Positions 11,910-23,492 of a stretch of 64,000 bases of DNA are shown here, in pieces. The notes under the pieces are model-generated. The model searched no databases. It worked only from the letters and a program-made list of their open reading frames with translations, and was not told where the DNA came from. The DNA comes from Siphonodentalium dalli (taxonomy: Eukaryota > Mollusca > Scaphopoda > Gadilida > Siphonodentaliidae). Numbering within the stretch: the first letter of the stretch is position 1; each line of letters opens with the position of its first letter. The position numbers and the translations under genes are program-made. Location of the stretch: the NCBI GenBank assembly GCA_032622095.1, contig CP136061.1:59289301-59353300 (forward strand). Reading direction: 5' to 3'.

Positions 11910-12848
11910 TTATACACCCTTTTGAAAAAAAGGCCGTATTATAGTATTAGTCTGTCCGTCCGGGTGGGCGTCCGGGCGTCCGTTAACCTGTTGTCCGGAT
12001 GATAACTTTAGTTAGAGTGAACCAAATTTGGTATGTGGGTTTATTAGCCGAAAAGTAAGTTCAAGTTCGAATTTGGGTTCCGCCCGCCAATTTTCACCGG
12101 AGTTATGCCCCTTATTTGACGTTTTTTGACTTAGAAAATCCTTGAAATTTGTTGTCCGGATGATAACTTTAGTATAGTTTATCGGAATGAATCCAAATTT
12201 GGTATATTACTTTCTCCCACCAAAACACAGGTCAAGTTCAAACTTGGGTTCTGTCCGACCATTTTTGGCAGAGTTATGCCCCTTTTTCGACTCAGAAAAT
12301 TCAGTTTTTCTTATGTTTTTTGGTTTCCGGATGATAACTCGATTTTGGAATGTTTATACGCAAAACCCGTTTTTTTGTGAATTACATATATCGAAATACA
12401 GCTCAAGTCCGAATTTCGTTTTAATCCTATAATTTTTGCGAGAGTTATGGCCCCTTTTTTTATGTAATTTGACTTAGAAAATCCCTGAAATTTGTTTTCC
12501 GGATGATAACTTTAACTAGAGTGAACCGATTTCAATCAAATTTGGTATGTGGTTTTATTAGGAGAAAAGACAGCTCAAGTTCGAATTTGGGTTCCGTCCG
12601 CCAATTTTCACCGGAGTTGTGCCCCTTATTTGACGTAATTTGACTTAGAAAATCCCTGAAATTTGTTGTCCGGATGATAACTTTACTAGAGCTTATCGGA
12701 TTCAATGATAATTTGGTATATTACTTTCTCCCACCAAAACACAGGTCAAGTTCAAATTTGAGTTCCGTCCGCCAATTTTTACCAGAGATATGCCCCTTTT
12801 TTCCCCAGAGAGGGCGTATTTTGCACGCCCAGCGTAGCTCTTGTTATT
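11910..12848. mobile_element. Helitron-like tandem-monomer element inserted in LINE B ORF2
   Basis: Splits the LINE between endonuclease (…SDHTPISAIIT) and RT (KTNEFNNNED…). It starts tatacacccttttgaaaa with a small palindrome, then a tccgtccgg run, then about five diverged monomers of about 165 bp with the word ccggatgataacttta. It ends with the hairpin gggcgt-attttgc-acgccc about 15 bases from the 3' boundary. Tandem monomers with a 3' hairpin recall the bivalve 'pearl' and Helentron-associated repeats (family knowledge). No long target duplication is visible. Confidence 0.72.
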
Positions 12849-13633
12849 ATTGCCGATATTGGGGTGTGATCAGAAAATTCATTAGGTGGGTGAACTCTGA
12901 ATTGGTTAATATAGTAGAATAAATGCAGTGAGGTAATCATGTAGTCGACAGTACTTTGTCCATTGTAGCTGAAAAAAGTGTTATAGCCTAATGAATCTCC
13001 CATAAATCGGCCGTTTAAAATCCTCAACTGAAGATCTTTGCAGATCTCAGTTAAAAGTTCTTCATGTATATTATGCTGTTCATCCAATTGATTTCTTTCT
13101 AATTCGACATCATTGGTATAGTTATAGTTTGTTAGTAAATCTTCATTCATAGGTTCTGTAGAGTCATTTTTTATAAAATCATATAGACCAGATGTTCTGG
13201 CATTAAAATCGCCACATAAGAGAATTTGGCCTTGGTCTTTAAATTGAATAATTTCATCCCTAATGTCTTCAAACACATTTTCTGATGTTTTTATATTAAT
13301 AATTGGCTTGATGTAACAGAATCCAATATAAATTTTTGGGCTATTGTCTAACTCAAACCACATTGAGGTTGTGGATAGTTTAACCTGTCTAATATGTTTT
13401 CTGATACCAGGCTTGCAATACACAAGCATTCCACCTGAACTTTGACCTCTTTTCTTTTTTCTTTTGGCTTTAGATGAGAAAGGTGTGCAAAAACCATCAA
13501 TGTTTATGGGAGATCCACTAGACATAGTTTCCGCAAAACATAAAATGTCATATTTATCTATAAGAGAAGTGAAAGTAACGTCTGATAGTTTTTTGCCTAT
13601 TCCGTGAATGTTCCAAAAACCTATATTGAACAT
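12849..13633 (-). pseudogene. LINE B ORF2: AP endonuclease domain
   Basis: Starts MFNIGFWNIHGIGKKL. Exonuclease-endonuclease-phosphatase motifs follow in order: CFAET, GGMLVYCKPGI, the metal-site CGDFNART, STVDYMITS, and FSDHTPIS with the catalytic Asp-His. All usual catalytic residues appear present. The domain nicks the target DNA for LINE insertion. Continuity with the RT is broken by the Helitron-like insertion. Confidence 0.9.
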
Positions 13634-14510
13634 TTTTCATTGATATTCTGTATCTGGATTAGGGATTTGGACTCCAAATGTTATTTATGATCCACTAATT
13701 TCTATGATCATTAAGTTTTAAAAGTATTGAATAAAGAAAAACACTCTGGCCCAACACCATTTACCCCGCAATCCAGTGCATCCTCCCATGCATGTGAGGT
13801 CCCATCAGAAATCCACATACACTAGAGAACGCCGTGGCACATAATAAATAATGCTACACCAGTGTAATCTGTCATTAACAGGTTAAATATATTTAATATT
13901 TATTTTAAGTTAAGTGACCATAGAATTCATGAGTATTTAATATATAATAGCAATGATCTTCTCATCGAAATGGCCCACTTACCATATTGAAAAAAGTTCT
14001 TAAAAATTCAGTTTTCATCATTGCCACAACTAGTTTAAAAACATTCTTCATTGATTATTTTCTTGAAGATTTTGTCTCAGAATTAATTTAAGTACTATTG
14101 TGAAGATTCATTCACTTCCATATAAGTTATTTAGTAATTACTGAATGAGTTGTATCATCTGACACTAAATGAGTGTAAAATATATGAACACAATAGTTTT
14201 TGCCATTTCAATTACATGTAAATTGTGAAATTGCAGTTGTACTCTCATGACCCAAAATGTTCATGTTGTGTTATTTATGACACGAATAAACAAATATCCA
14301 ATGATTCCCATCATTCTAGAGTGATTGTCTATCACATAATAATATTATGTCATGTGTTGAATGACGTTTGTACACATATGCTCCAAATTGAAATCAGTTT
14401 TGATGTGAGAATGAATAAGCATATATACAGTACATAGTATATTTACAAATATTTTGGGTCATAGGAGTACCGGTACCTGTCGGTTATGAGCGGTAGTGGT
14501 TTTTATTAAA
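13634..14510. other. Gap between LINE B ORF1 and ORF2
   Basis: An 877-base interval with no supported frame. It is longer than a normal LINE inter-ORF spacer, so it may hide another unrecognised insertion, but no inverted termini or target duplication were found by eye. Confidence 0.35.
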
Positions 14511-15144
14511 CTACCACTGATAACCATTTCTGCCAATTTGGGGTGAGATTATTTGTTGCTGTCTTCTTCTATTGTCACCGAGGAATGCATTCTCTGACGC
14601 AGGTTGTTTGTACATGTAGTTTGATCTATCATTTTCTCCCAAGAGATGGTGACTGTATTCATCATATCGTTTTAACCCCAGAAATGGATTCAAATGGTAT
14701 TTCAACAAGCGAATTAAACAGATTGTGCCTTTTGGGTTGAAGTGGATGCCATCCCATATGTAAAGATCCCTGCGGTTAGACGATATTGTTTCGTTTACGA
14801 TCACATGCACATTTGTAAATTTTCGTGACATTTCTTGTATTTTTCTGTTGTATATGTTGACATTCTCATTGAAGTTTTCTTCCTTGACTCTCTCGAAAGC
14901 AGGTATAATATGTACATTTAGATTCGGATTGTTAGTTTTCTGCAAATGATTTAATAATGTTTCAAGCTTTTTTGCTGCTTATCTGGTGTCGATTCAGATA
15001 GGTCATTACTCCCAATTCCGAGCACAATGTTGTGTGGGATGACTGTCATTTTTGCAATATAGTTTGAGGATCCTGTAATGTTCTTTTGTTTTTGTCCTAA
15101 AACAACAAGGTCGATCTTTTTGAATTTATACATTTTGCGCTCAT
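14511..15144 (-). pseudogene. LINE B ORF1: SGNH/GDSL-type esterase part
   Basis: Two frames joined by shifts near 14948 and 15140. Seen in order: IFDSHMETI just upstream (block I Ser), the block III motif GIGSNDLS, and DGIHFNPKGT giving the block V Asp-x-x-His pair. Together these form the Ser/Asp/His arrangement of SGNH hydrolases, as carried by ORF1p of CR1-like elements. The esterase role in retrotransposition is not settled. The C terminus is Arg/Gln/Asn-rich. Confidence 0.8.
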
Positions 15145-15717
15145 TTAGATTGTTTCCATATGTGAGTCAAATATCATGAGCGTCCTGTCTGCTGTATTTC
15201 TACCAGTGTCACTTCCCATCCCTTGATTGTTTCTCACTGCTATTTTGTCTGTATGTTGACTATATTCCAAAGTACACTCGGGAATTATGTATTGAGTGCC
15301 AGCATCCTTATAGTTTAGTGTTTTCACAACTGTTGTCTTGGTAAATGTTAATCTTTCCATATCTGCAATTTTCTCCCTTTGTAACTCAATGGTATGAGCA
15401 CTAATATCCAGATCAGCAAATAGGCTACAAATCTGTTCTTTCTGTAGTTTTATTATTTTATCACAACTAATTTTCTCTTCTTTCATTAAATTCATTGTTC
15501 TCTGTAGTGATTCATTTTCAGTTTCAACCAATTGTTCTCTTTCAATAATATTGTTGTGTTCCAAATTAATATTTTCCATTATTTTAGAAATTTTTGTGTT
15601 CACTTCAGTCATCAAATTTCTGTACTGCTCATCAAATTTATCCTTCATCTCTTTCTGCATTTCTTGTAGATCATGCTCATTCGCACAAACTTTATTCTCC
15701 AACATGTTAATGGTTGT
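15145..15717 (-). pseudogene. LINE B ORF1: coiled-coil part
   Basis: About 190 codons, with long heptad-like Glu/Lys/Leu/Ile-rich runs (from MLENKVCANEHDLQEMQKEM through the KEEKIS region), typical of the trimerising coiled coil of LINE ORF1p. It is in the same frame as the upstream part but separated by a single TAG (about 15718). The end runs into the esterase Ser motif. Confidence 0.8.
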
Positions 15718-16214
15718 CTAAATTTGTTGATTTATTTTATTAGGTTGTGATCTCCTTATATCTGTTGTGGGTGTTGGCATTAGAATCCTTGGTGTACTGA
15801 AATCAACAATTTGTGGACTTGTCGGTTCTAAAAGTGAAAGATTCATCTCATGGAAACTGTCAACTTTTGAACCTGTACTTTCTTCATGTTGTAGTATTAC
15901 TGATTCCTTTAAATGGAGAGCATCCACCATATGTTTTAGTTGTGGAAATTCCTGCTTTGCCCAAGTTTTATAGTGTATACCTTGAACAGTAATTAACAGT
16001 GTTCTTGGATATATATGCAATGTAACCATTTTTTCTTCTTCACATAGTTCCACATTCTCAGGGCTTTCTTTTCCAACCTCACTGTCTGTATTTACTTTAT
16101 TAATTTGGATGAATATAGCATTAACAGGGTCGTCATCTTTAATTTTGTCAGTCCAGTTCACAGAATATTGATTGATAGTTCCCAATTGTTCATGGTATCT
16201 ATATGCAATTACCT
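15718..16214 (-). pseudogene. LINE B ORF1: middle part
   Basis: Open to the Harbinger-like insertion boundary: YRYHEQLGTINQYSVNWTDK then a segment VTLHIYPRTLLITVQGIHYK typical of a conserved patch in ORF1-like proteins of mollusc LINEs (recalled, not searched). The upstream portion continues on the far side of the insert at 17550. Confidence 0.68.
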
Positions 16215-16217
16215 TTA

Positions 16218-17546
16218 GGCCTAAACAAAAAAGACGTTTGTTTCCGCTAACCCGACCGACCCTATTTTAAACCCCTGACCCTAAACTTTTTATTGCCATT
16301 GCAAAAAAAAAAAATTGGACCAAAAAAAAAAAAAAAAAGTTTATTTAAATTTTTTTTTCTTTCAATTTAGGTGACTTTTAGGTCCTAATTCATATCATAA
16401 CAAGATGTAAAACATTTATATATATTGACATAAGAAATTTTAGTTTACAAAAAGATTTAAGTTTAACAGTTGGAATCATACTGTAAAGTATGTTTGGCTT
16501 TATCTAGCTTTCATCTGTGAAAACTTCAAATAGTTTCAGTTCAGGTTTGTTATGATTCAGCCTTCAGACTTCAGTATTTCAATCAAATACAGTACAAGAA
16601 CATTAACAATTTGATCGAATCAACCTGGTTATCAGGTGGGATATCATAATACCAAATGAAAAATTAACATAGAGATTAGTACTATAAATAGTAAATACTA
16701 ACTAAATAGACATTGTTTCTGTACTACATGTAGTATATTATGTATATGTCTCACTTGAATTTTATAAAATAGCCTATTATATGAATTAGAGTGATAATGG
16801 TAAGTCTCATTTCAAGCAGGATAAGCATAATCCATTGAACCAAAAGATATCTGACAATAAGTTATAAGCATTTCCAATCCATACATATATAAACATTTCC
16901 AAAGTTATGCTTGAGAAACTTGATCAAATTGACCTCTCAGTAAAATTCAAAATACTGACTCAAAGTGCCCGAGATTAGCTCTAAATGCAATGGATTTTCA
17001 AATATTTTCCAGGGGGAGAACCCCCACCATCAGCAGGGGGTCACCCCTCCCAATCCTTCCTCCACTCAGGCCTTCAGGTTATGTCTTTGGCATATCATTG
17101 CCCAAAAACAGGTGTCCCCCAAAAATATATAGATCCTTCACTGAATGCGGAGGAGAAGGTGGGTTTGTGAAGCCATCATTAAGAGATCGGTACAAGACAG
17201 TCACTCCAATATGTGACAGTGCAGTGGTGCTGGACTGACTCCAGTTGTCGCCAGACCATATGGGAAATATTAGGATTATTAAAGACTATATTAGTATATA
17301 GACTAGTATATATGTAAATATTGAAGCATATGTAAGATTGAATTGGAGTTTTTAGTTCCTCTGTCATTTGGGTTAACCTGATTGGGGCTAAGAAGTGCAT
17401 AGTTTGGGTTATTGACAAGTATTATACAGTTATTTTTAAAGATACTGAAAAAAAAAAGTTAAAAAAAAGAAAAAAGTTAAGCCTACCTACCTACCCTAAT
17501 TTTTTTCAGCTCGTTAGCGGAAACAAATGTATTTTTTTTTTAGGCC
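16218..17546. mobile_element. PIF/Harbinger-like MITE inserted in LINE B ORF1
   Basis: Inverted termini GGCCTAAACAAAAAAG and the reverse of the right end (GGCCTAAAAAAAAAAT), continuing into gtttgtttccgctaac. It is flanked by TTA at 16215-16217 and 17547-17549. TWA duplications are the Harbinger signature. Relatives are at 20808 and 51773. 1,329 bp, no transposase seen. Confidence 0.75.
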
Positions 17547-17549
17547 TTA

Positions 17550-17761
17550 TCCATGAATCGATCTGCATTTGTGATACGAAAGGAAGTCATCCTGGCGTTC
17601 GGTTCGTACAAATCCATTTTCAGATCTTCTTGCAAGGCAAAAGCTGCTTTTCCTGATGGATTTCTTGTTTCTTGGGGCATATATTTGGAGAAATCATCTT
17701 TTAAGTCATTTATTTCGTTCACAAATGTTTCAATGTCCTCATCAATTAATTCGTTAAACAT
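17550..17761 (-). pseudogene. LINE B ORF1: N-terminal part
   Basis: Starts MFNELIDEDIETFVNEINDL and runs to RITNADRFMDK at the insert. Removing the insert joins MDK to VIAYRY in the middle part. Acidic N terminus; no separate domain recognised. Confidence 0.65.
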
Positions 17762-18047
17762 GTTTCTATTTTTTCGGATTGACCGTTGACAGTTTGACAG
17801 CTTTGTTTTTTCCTAATTTCTAGGCACTCACTTTTTCGTAGTCGATTACTCTTGTAATGTAAGTTGTCGTGGCTGGATCTTCTTCTCATATCATCATGTT
17901 TTATTGTTTATTTGGAGTCCATTTATCCCGTTCTCCGATACTTTTAGCCGAAATGATTCATATAATTAATCATTTTATTCAGCGTATTCCGTTAGATTAA
18001 AATTTAGCTTCCTTCCATATATATATATGTGTTGTTTATATTTTAAG

Positions 18048-18156
18048 GATCTAACTTTGACTTCTATCAAGAATAATGAAGAAAATAACATTCCTGCTGA
18101 AGTTGGCAAAACTCGTGAAAATTTTCCAAGGAATAGGTATAAAGACATCATTGCAT
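18048..18156 (+). CDS. PTPN12-like: PTP exon 2: linker and NRYKDI phosphotyrosine loop
   Basis: Acceptor ttttaag, donor gtaagt. Codes DLTLTSIKNN... then FPRNRYKDIIA plus the first base of the next codon (Tyr). NRYKDI(I/L)xYD is the conserved phosphotyrosine-recognition loop of classical PTPs. The segment before it replaces the STKYxxxKxYPT region of vertebrate homologues and is poorly conserved. It follows an 11.6-kb intron that contains the large antisense LINE. Confidence 0.92.
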
Positions 18157-18577
18157 GTAAGTAATTTTATGGCCTGCCCTGGGAATTGACTTGAGTGATT
18201 ATATACATGTACATGCATGTATGCGCTCTGCATGTAGCTCTGGCTGCTGGGTAAAATTGTTGGTGTCTTTAGTCTTTTGGGACTATCATTTTTTAGTCAA
18301 GTTTTTTTGTTGAAAACCACTTCTATGTGGTTTGACGATGGACGGTTGGTGGGCGGGTGTTCTGGTGCATGGGTGGCCCTAAACCTATATAACATAGCTG
18401 TCTATTGATGGATTTTGACATTTTTTGGTGTATGAGTTTATTGTCAAGTGCTTCCGGCATGAAAGTGTTAATTTAAGTGAACCTGGGTTATTATTAATGG
18501 GATAATGACAGTAAATGATAGCAACTGAAATAAGAATCTTTTACTACCTGCATTATTTTATGGCCGATTATGACACT

Positions 18578-18839
18578 TTAACGCTTTCATGATTGGAGCT
18601 TCCTGAAATTTTGCGAAAATCTTGTGCCAATCATTATCTTATATATTCGAGTCTCCCATGGGGAACATTGCATATATAAGAGAATGCATTGGCCTAACCA
18701 TATTTACATTCACCTTGTAAGCCAGTGCATTCTCTCATTTATGGGAGGCTACCTATGGCAGATTCGCATATATAAGAGAATGCATTGGCACAGGATCCTT
18801 AATGCCGCACCAGTGCAGCTCCCATCATGAAAGGGTTAA
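18578..18839. mobile_element. TTAA-flanked MITE, CATGA type, two internal hairpins
   Basis: TTAA at both ends; termini cgctttcatgattggagc and gctcccatcatgaaaggg. Inside are two hairpins built on the palindrome tgcattctcttatata...tatataagagaatgca. A TTAA target and CCCTTT ends suggest piggyBac-type mobilisation (inference). It lies between PTP exons 2 and 3. Confidence 0.75.
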
Positions 18840-18913
18840 TAGTTAAGGTTTGTCGTACTGATGACAGTCTATTGTTGCATGTAGGGTCTAAAATTTACAT
18901 GAATATTTTCCAG

Positions 18914-18987
18914 ATGATGCAACAAGAGTACATCTCCAGAAAGGTGCAGATAACCAATCAGATTACATCAATGCTAATTTTGTGAAG
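18914..18987 (+). CDS. PTPN12-like: PTP exon 3: DYINANF segment
   Basis: Acceptor ttttccag, donor gtagtt. Completes the Tyr codon and codes DATRVHLQKGADNQSDYINA followed by NFVK. DYINANF is PTP motif M2, part of the domain core. The exon ends in phase 0 and joins exon 4 directly. Confidence 0.93.
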
Positions 18988-19640
18988 GTAGTTAAATGCA
19001 TAGTATCTTTCAATAGTATTTTACAGGGTTGTCACTCACTCATTACTATTAACTGATACGAAAGCACTATGACCGCTTGATCAGAAATTTATCTGACAAA
19101 TTAATTTTCAAATCCCCTTAGGAAAAAAGATGTTCATGGTTGATACATGAATACCAGTAATTTAAGTTGATACACCCTAAGACTTAAAATCTAAAAATTA
19201 AAAGTGATGTTTTCGGTAACATAGGGGGAAAAAAGTATAGGTGAACTGGTATAATTAAATTTTCTATTATTTTTATTTATAAAAAAAATCCATAAGACCA
19301 TATATGGAATAAAAATATTCACTCTGAGTATATGCCCCTGGTGGCACAAATGATATAACAGGACACAATGAGCACAGTACTGTAGGCATTTGATGGGATA
19401 ATGAAGCCTTGTAGTAATTTTAATAAAAACATCGTCAATAATACAGATCAGCTACAAGTCAGCAGTTTTACTATGATCAGAGATTTTTAAACGCCATTTT
19501 TTTGTTTCGGTTTTTACATTTATTTAGACAATGGGTGGGTGGGTTACCAGAAATATCACTATTTTTATTAGGCCTAACCAATGTGAATCATTTAATACTT
19601 AATTTAGTTTCTAAAGAATCATCATTATATTCTTGAAAAG

Positions 19641-20724
19641 TAGTGATGTTCCGATAATCGGAATCGGCCATCGGCCGATAATAGCCCATCGGAAATTAAT
19701 CGTACCTCGCAGTTGAACATCGGCTTTTACCGATTGTCAAAATAAATAAAAACGTTCTAGTATCTAAGCGCAATGTGCACGCTTTAATAAACATACGCAA
19801 TACAACTGTAGTATTGAATGTAAAACGCAGTTGTAACAGCCTAAAAAGAAGCCATTGGCATCATCAAAGCAGTCTGATATTATGATATATTATAAGAATG
19901 GCAATACACATGCCCGACATCCCGTGTAATATGAAGTTATTGGTTCAATCGCGTTGACACGAAATAGATTCAAAGAAAGCTTTAATTAAAAAGCTGACCT
20001 GATTACAGTGAGGCTTCCTCTAGAGCACGTGTCATGTGACGTCACATGCTATGTCAATAACTTGAAGCACACACTGAATGAATTAATACAGTTGTAATCA
20101 GAACTGTCTTCAATAACGATCAACGTTAGTAGGGGCATAATTAGCTTTTTCGTCTGTACAACGTATGCTATGAAATACGCTTAGCTCCACGTTGAACTTG
20201 CGAAACAAAAATTGAGCAGGCGGAACTATAAAAGCTTCCGAGTTGTTAAAAGATAAAAGGTGTGACCAATGGAAACTTGGGAAATCTCAGACAAATATGA
20301 CAGCAATTATTATCCATCAATCAAAATTTAGTTAATAATCATCGCCATTCCATACATTGTTGCAACTTTGAAGTATTCAATCAAGACTTTTACTCCGCAT
20401 GCAAGTGTTCCACACATGGTCATAACGTTACTCTGTGTCGGCACCTTTGATCTCTTTGTCAAAACAACTACCGGTATATACATCAAAGGAAGCACACAAC
20501 CGACGTCGGCAGAAATACTGTCACGACAGTGTGTATATATTTATTTGATGTATTTGGCTTTGAAACTATGCGGGATATGGAGTGCATTGGGTGTATATAA
20601 GTCCATTATAGGAACACACGCACAATATATATAAACATCGGAATCGGAATCGGAAATCGGCCGATTGTGCCTCCAGTTATCGGAAATCGGTCCGATAAGC
20701 TTTTTCATTATCGGAACATCACTA
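19641..20724. mobile_element. hAT-like element with ATCGG repeats (1,084 bp)
   Basis: Termini TAGTGATGTTCCGATAA on the left and the exact reverse on the right. Flanked by a perfect 8-bp duplication, ttgaaaag (19633-19640 and 20725-20732). Both ends carry runs of atcgg/ccgat. No transposase frame, so non-autonomous. Intron 3. Confidence 0.88.
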
Positions 20725-20807
20725 TTGAAAAGTATTTTTTATTCTCAAAAATTGGTAGTATAATTGTAGAATCTTGTTTAGTTCTTGTTTTCCTGCTGGT
20801 TACCTTG

Positions 20808-21180
20808 GGCCAAAGAAACAAATAATTGTGGTTTGGGTTTCCCTACTGAACCTATTTAATTTTAAACCCCCTACCCTAAAGTTTTTTTCATGGTTTTCAA
20901 GAAAATCTATTGAATTTTTTTGTCAAAAAATTTCATAAAACACAAAAAACACATATCAGCAACTCAGAATAGGTTGATTTTTTTAGTAACAGTATGGTGC
21001 AATATTAAAATTTATACCAAAATAATCAAAAGTAGTTTTATGTCAATCTTGGAGAGTGAAATATGCACATGAAAAGTAATAAGAATATGTCAAAATAAAA
21101 AAATAAAAAGTTCAGGCCTACCTACCGACCCTATTTTGTTCAGCTTGTAACCCAAACCAAACATGTAATTTTCTTTGGCC
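20808..21180. mobile_element. Harbinger-like MITE next to PTP exon 4 (373 bp)
   Basis: Inverted ends ggccaaagaaacaaa and the reverse of ttttctttggcc, with internal tttaaaccccctacccta and ctacctaccgaccctatttt strings shared with the copies at 16218 and 51773. Flanks no longer match. It ends 37 bases before the exon 4 acceptor. Confidence 0.6.
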
Positions 21181-21217
21181 TCAGAAAGACCAATTAACTA
21201 TTGTCCATAATTGACAG

Positions 21218-21352
21218 GATGTGAAGGGGGAGAATGGATACATCGCAGCACAGGGACCATTACCACATACTGTCAATGATTTCTGGAAGATGTTGTGGGA
21301 ATATAACATAGAAATCGTGGTGATGCTTTGCAAGGAAATGGAACTCAGGAAG
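21218..21352 (+). CDS. PTPN12-like: PTP exon 4: core beta-sheet, AAQGPL and DFWxMxWE
   Basis: Acceptor ttgacag, donor gtacga. Codes 45 residues including [20 protein letters not shown] and [22 protein letters not shown](A/T)QGP and TVxDFWxMxWE are hallmark classical PTP motifs, and the MELRK tail corresponds to the FEMGRKKC region specific to the PEST group. A Harbinger-like MITE ends 37 bases upstream of the acceptor. Confidence 0.94.
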
Positions 21353-21789
21353 GTACGAATTCCTTTTCATGCATTACTTGCTTAACTCATAATACCATGA
21401 CCAAACCTTAACCCTTGGATACATGGAAGAATGGATACTCGCTGATATAGCTCTATATTTCCATTCATCTGTAGAGATTTTCAGCAATGAATACCTCCTA
21501 AATCCTTTGATAACTAGAAGACTGGATACTCCTTGATTCAGTCCTCAAAATTATTATAAATGTCCTAGTATGGCAAATTAATGCTGTAGCATGTCAATTT
21601 CTAATGATGTTACTCACGGTATTGCATATTGCTGTGGACAATATCGAGGACTGTTGATTTAACACTTTAACAGTATTCCCATTCATTTTAATGATGATAA
21701 GTTCTTATTGCCTGAACATTTACTGAGTATATGGGAATCCACATGATGTTTCTTTGCATGTAGTTTGATAATATTATCAGAGCATCCCT

Positions 21790-22085
21790 ATGATCAAGCC
21801 CAGAGGGTGAAGTTAGTGACGCTGTCCTGCATAGAGGGCTAGCATCACTAAATTTACCCTCTGGGGACCTCATTCTGCTTATGCCTCATCTTCTCTGATA
21901 TGTTTCTTTATCATCAAATTTCTATAGAAACTTAGATTCTATTTCTTTTTTAGTTTAGTTTCTCTATATAATTTCCCCAAATTAGCAGATGACACATTGC
22001 ATAATCAAGGTTCCCAATGGGTGTACTACGTGTACATCACAATATTCACCATTTGAGAACTTCAATCTGATCCTACAGATGGCCC
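21790..22085. mobile_element. Degenerate CAAGCCT-family MITE
   Basis: Contains the family core gaggtccccagagggtgaa in diverged form, the reverse ttcaccctctggggacctc-like arm, and the internal words aatttccccaaattagcaga and ttcaatctgatcct found in longer copies. Ends are not resolved. Confidence 0.5.
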
Positions 22086-22231
22086 AGTTGTTAGCATATC
22101 TCAACGCACTGGCATGAGTTCACTGCCTGTCTGGATTATTGAGTTTCCCCACAATAGTGGCTTGGTCGGCTGTAGAGTCACATGCTGTTCAATTGTCATG
22201 CCAAGTTGTGTCCCTTGAGCACGGTCACTTA

Positions 22232-22415
22232 CAGTAATGCTCTAATTAATCGACCTCTTAACCACAGCAGAATTATGGGTAACTTTTCAGGATTTAGTCG
22301 GAAGTATGGCTTGTTGTCATTCATGAATGGCAACAAGCCATATTTCCGACTAAATCCTGAAAAGTTACCCATAATTCTGCTGTGGGTAAGAGGTCGATTA
22401 ATTAGAGCATTACTG
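22232..22415. mobile_element. Palindromic (fold-back) mariner-like MITE, copy 1
   Basis: Begins CAGTAATGCTCTAATTAA and ends with its reverse, flanked by TA on both sides (22230, 22416). The two halves are nearly perfect reverse complements over about 85 bases each, so the unit folds into one long hairpin. CAGT ends and TA targets point to Tc1/mariner-type mobilisation (inference). Intron 4. Confidence 0.8.
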
Positions 22416-22524
22416 TATACTGTGGTGGCTTCGTCTTACCTAGACGTGAAATAAGTACGTAGCATGTTGGGCAGAATATTCCTTATCGCGCTTAAACGAA
22501 ATTAGATATTCCTTATTGATCTTA

Positions 22525-22804
22525 TGCACCTGCGATTATGACGTCTGTCCGACTTTTTTGTGTGAGTTATTCTCCTTTTTTTACTTAGAACATTTTTGCA
22601 ACATGCATAATTTTGTCCGAGCTTTTATTCCTACATTTTTCGGTCAATAGGTTTAGGATTAGGGTTGGGGGTTAGGGTTGTGCACCTGCAATGGGAATCT
22701 GTTATTTTATTATTTTAACTTAATGTTTACTGACATGTGAAACATCTTAGTGTTTCAAAAACAGGGGGGTATCCTTAGTCCCTTTGGGACAGTCAAACCT
22801 CTAG
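22525..22804. mobile_element. 3' fragment of a CCCCCCGCAAC Helitron-like repeat
   Basis: Matches the 3' part of the copies at 26011 and 37508 (gcgattatgacgtctgtccg ... gggggtatcc). It ends with hairpin gtccc-ttt-gggac and then CTAG about 10 bases on, the Helitron-type 3' signature. The 5' part is missing. Confidence 0.65.
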
Positions 22805-23188
22805 TTATTATTATAATTTTAATACATATGTCCGACAACATTTTTTACTTACCTGGCAGACTGGAATTCATTAATGACAAATAGAATCATTCATAATATT
22901 CATTTTCAAGCAGATACCTGTACACACATGAGATATTCGTATATCTCAAAGAAGAAATAAAAAATTTGAGCCAAGCAAAAACCATGATCTGTACCTCAAC
23001 TGTCATTTGTTTATGATCCTCGACTTGATTATGCGATATGAAGCACCGTTGGTATGATGAGTAGCATGCGGATAATCATGTAAGATCATTTGGGATGTCA
23101 GAATAATAAAAAAGGTGATTATTCCATGGTAAATACCCATCTTTGTCACTGTAAAATCAGTCTATGTCAAAAGTTCCAATCCTATATA

Positions 23189-23389
23189 CAGTAATGCTCT
23201 AAATAATCCACTCCTCAACGACAGCAGAATTATGGGTAATTTTTCAGGATTTAGTTGGAAATATGGCTTGTTGCCATTCATCGGAAAGTTCTCACTGAGA
23301 ATGGCAACAAGCCATATTTTTTACTAAATCGTGAAAATTTACCCTTAATTCTGCTGTGGTTAAGGAGTCGATTATTTAGGGCATTACTG
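23189..23389. mobile_element. Palindromic mariner-like MITE, copy 2
   Basis: Same family as at 22232: CAGTAATGCTCTAAATAA start, reverse at the end, TA flanks. Arms diverge slightly more. Ends 34 bases before PTP exon 5. Confidence 0.8.
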
Positions 23390-23423
23390 TACATGTATAC
23401 ATCCTATATACATTTTATTTCAG

Positions 23424-23492
23424 GTTAAATGCCACAAGTATTGGGCAAAAGACGGTGAGGTGCTTGAATTTGGTGCTATCAAAGTGTCCTTA
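23424..23492 (+). CDS. PTPN12-like: PTP exon 5: KCHKYW segment
   Basis: Acceptor tatttcag, donor gtaagt. Codes VKCHKYWAKDGEVLEFGAIK then VSL, matching the K-C-x-x-Y-W-P region of classical PTPs. The usual Pro after KYW is Ala here. Phase 0 at both ends. A palindromic mariner-like element ends 34 bases upstream of the acceptor. Confidence 0.92.

Larger units (their letters stand above)
8913..17800 (-). mobile_element. Nearly full-length CR1/L2-type LINE (LINE B), antisense in intron 1
   Basis: Reading on the - strand: ORF1 (from 17761) with a coiled coil and an SGNH esterase, then ORF2 with AP endonuclease (from 13633), reverse transcriptase with YADD, and a zinc-type C terminus ending at 9200. 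The 3' end shows AATAAAG followed by the short tandem tail ATTGAATTGAAT at 8913-8934, the microsatellite-like ending typical of CR1/L2-type LINEs. An esterase-bearing ORF1 is also known from that group. About 6.6 kb remains after removing a Harbinger-like insert (16218-17546) and a Helitron-like insert (about 11910-12848). Several frameshifts and one in-frame stop make it inactive. The exact 5' end and target duplication were not found. Confidence 0.88.

Noticed and set aside
17553-17789. Plus-strand frame near 17.6 kb as a possible upstream PTP exon
   Set aside because: It is antisense to the LINE ORF1 N terminus, and exon 1 at 6328 already joins exon 2 in phase 0 with family-like sequence.
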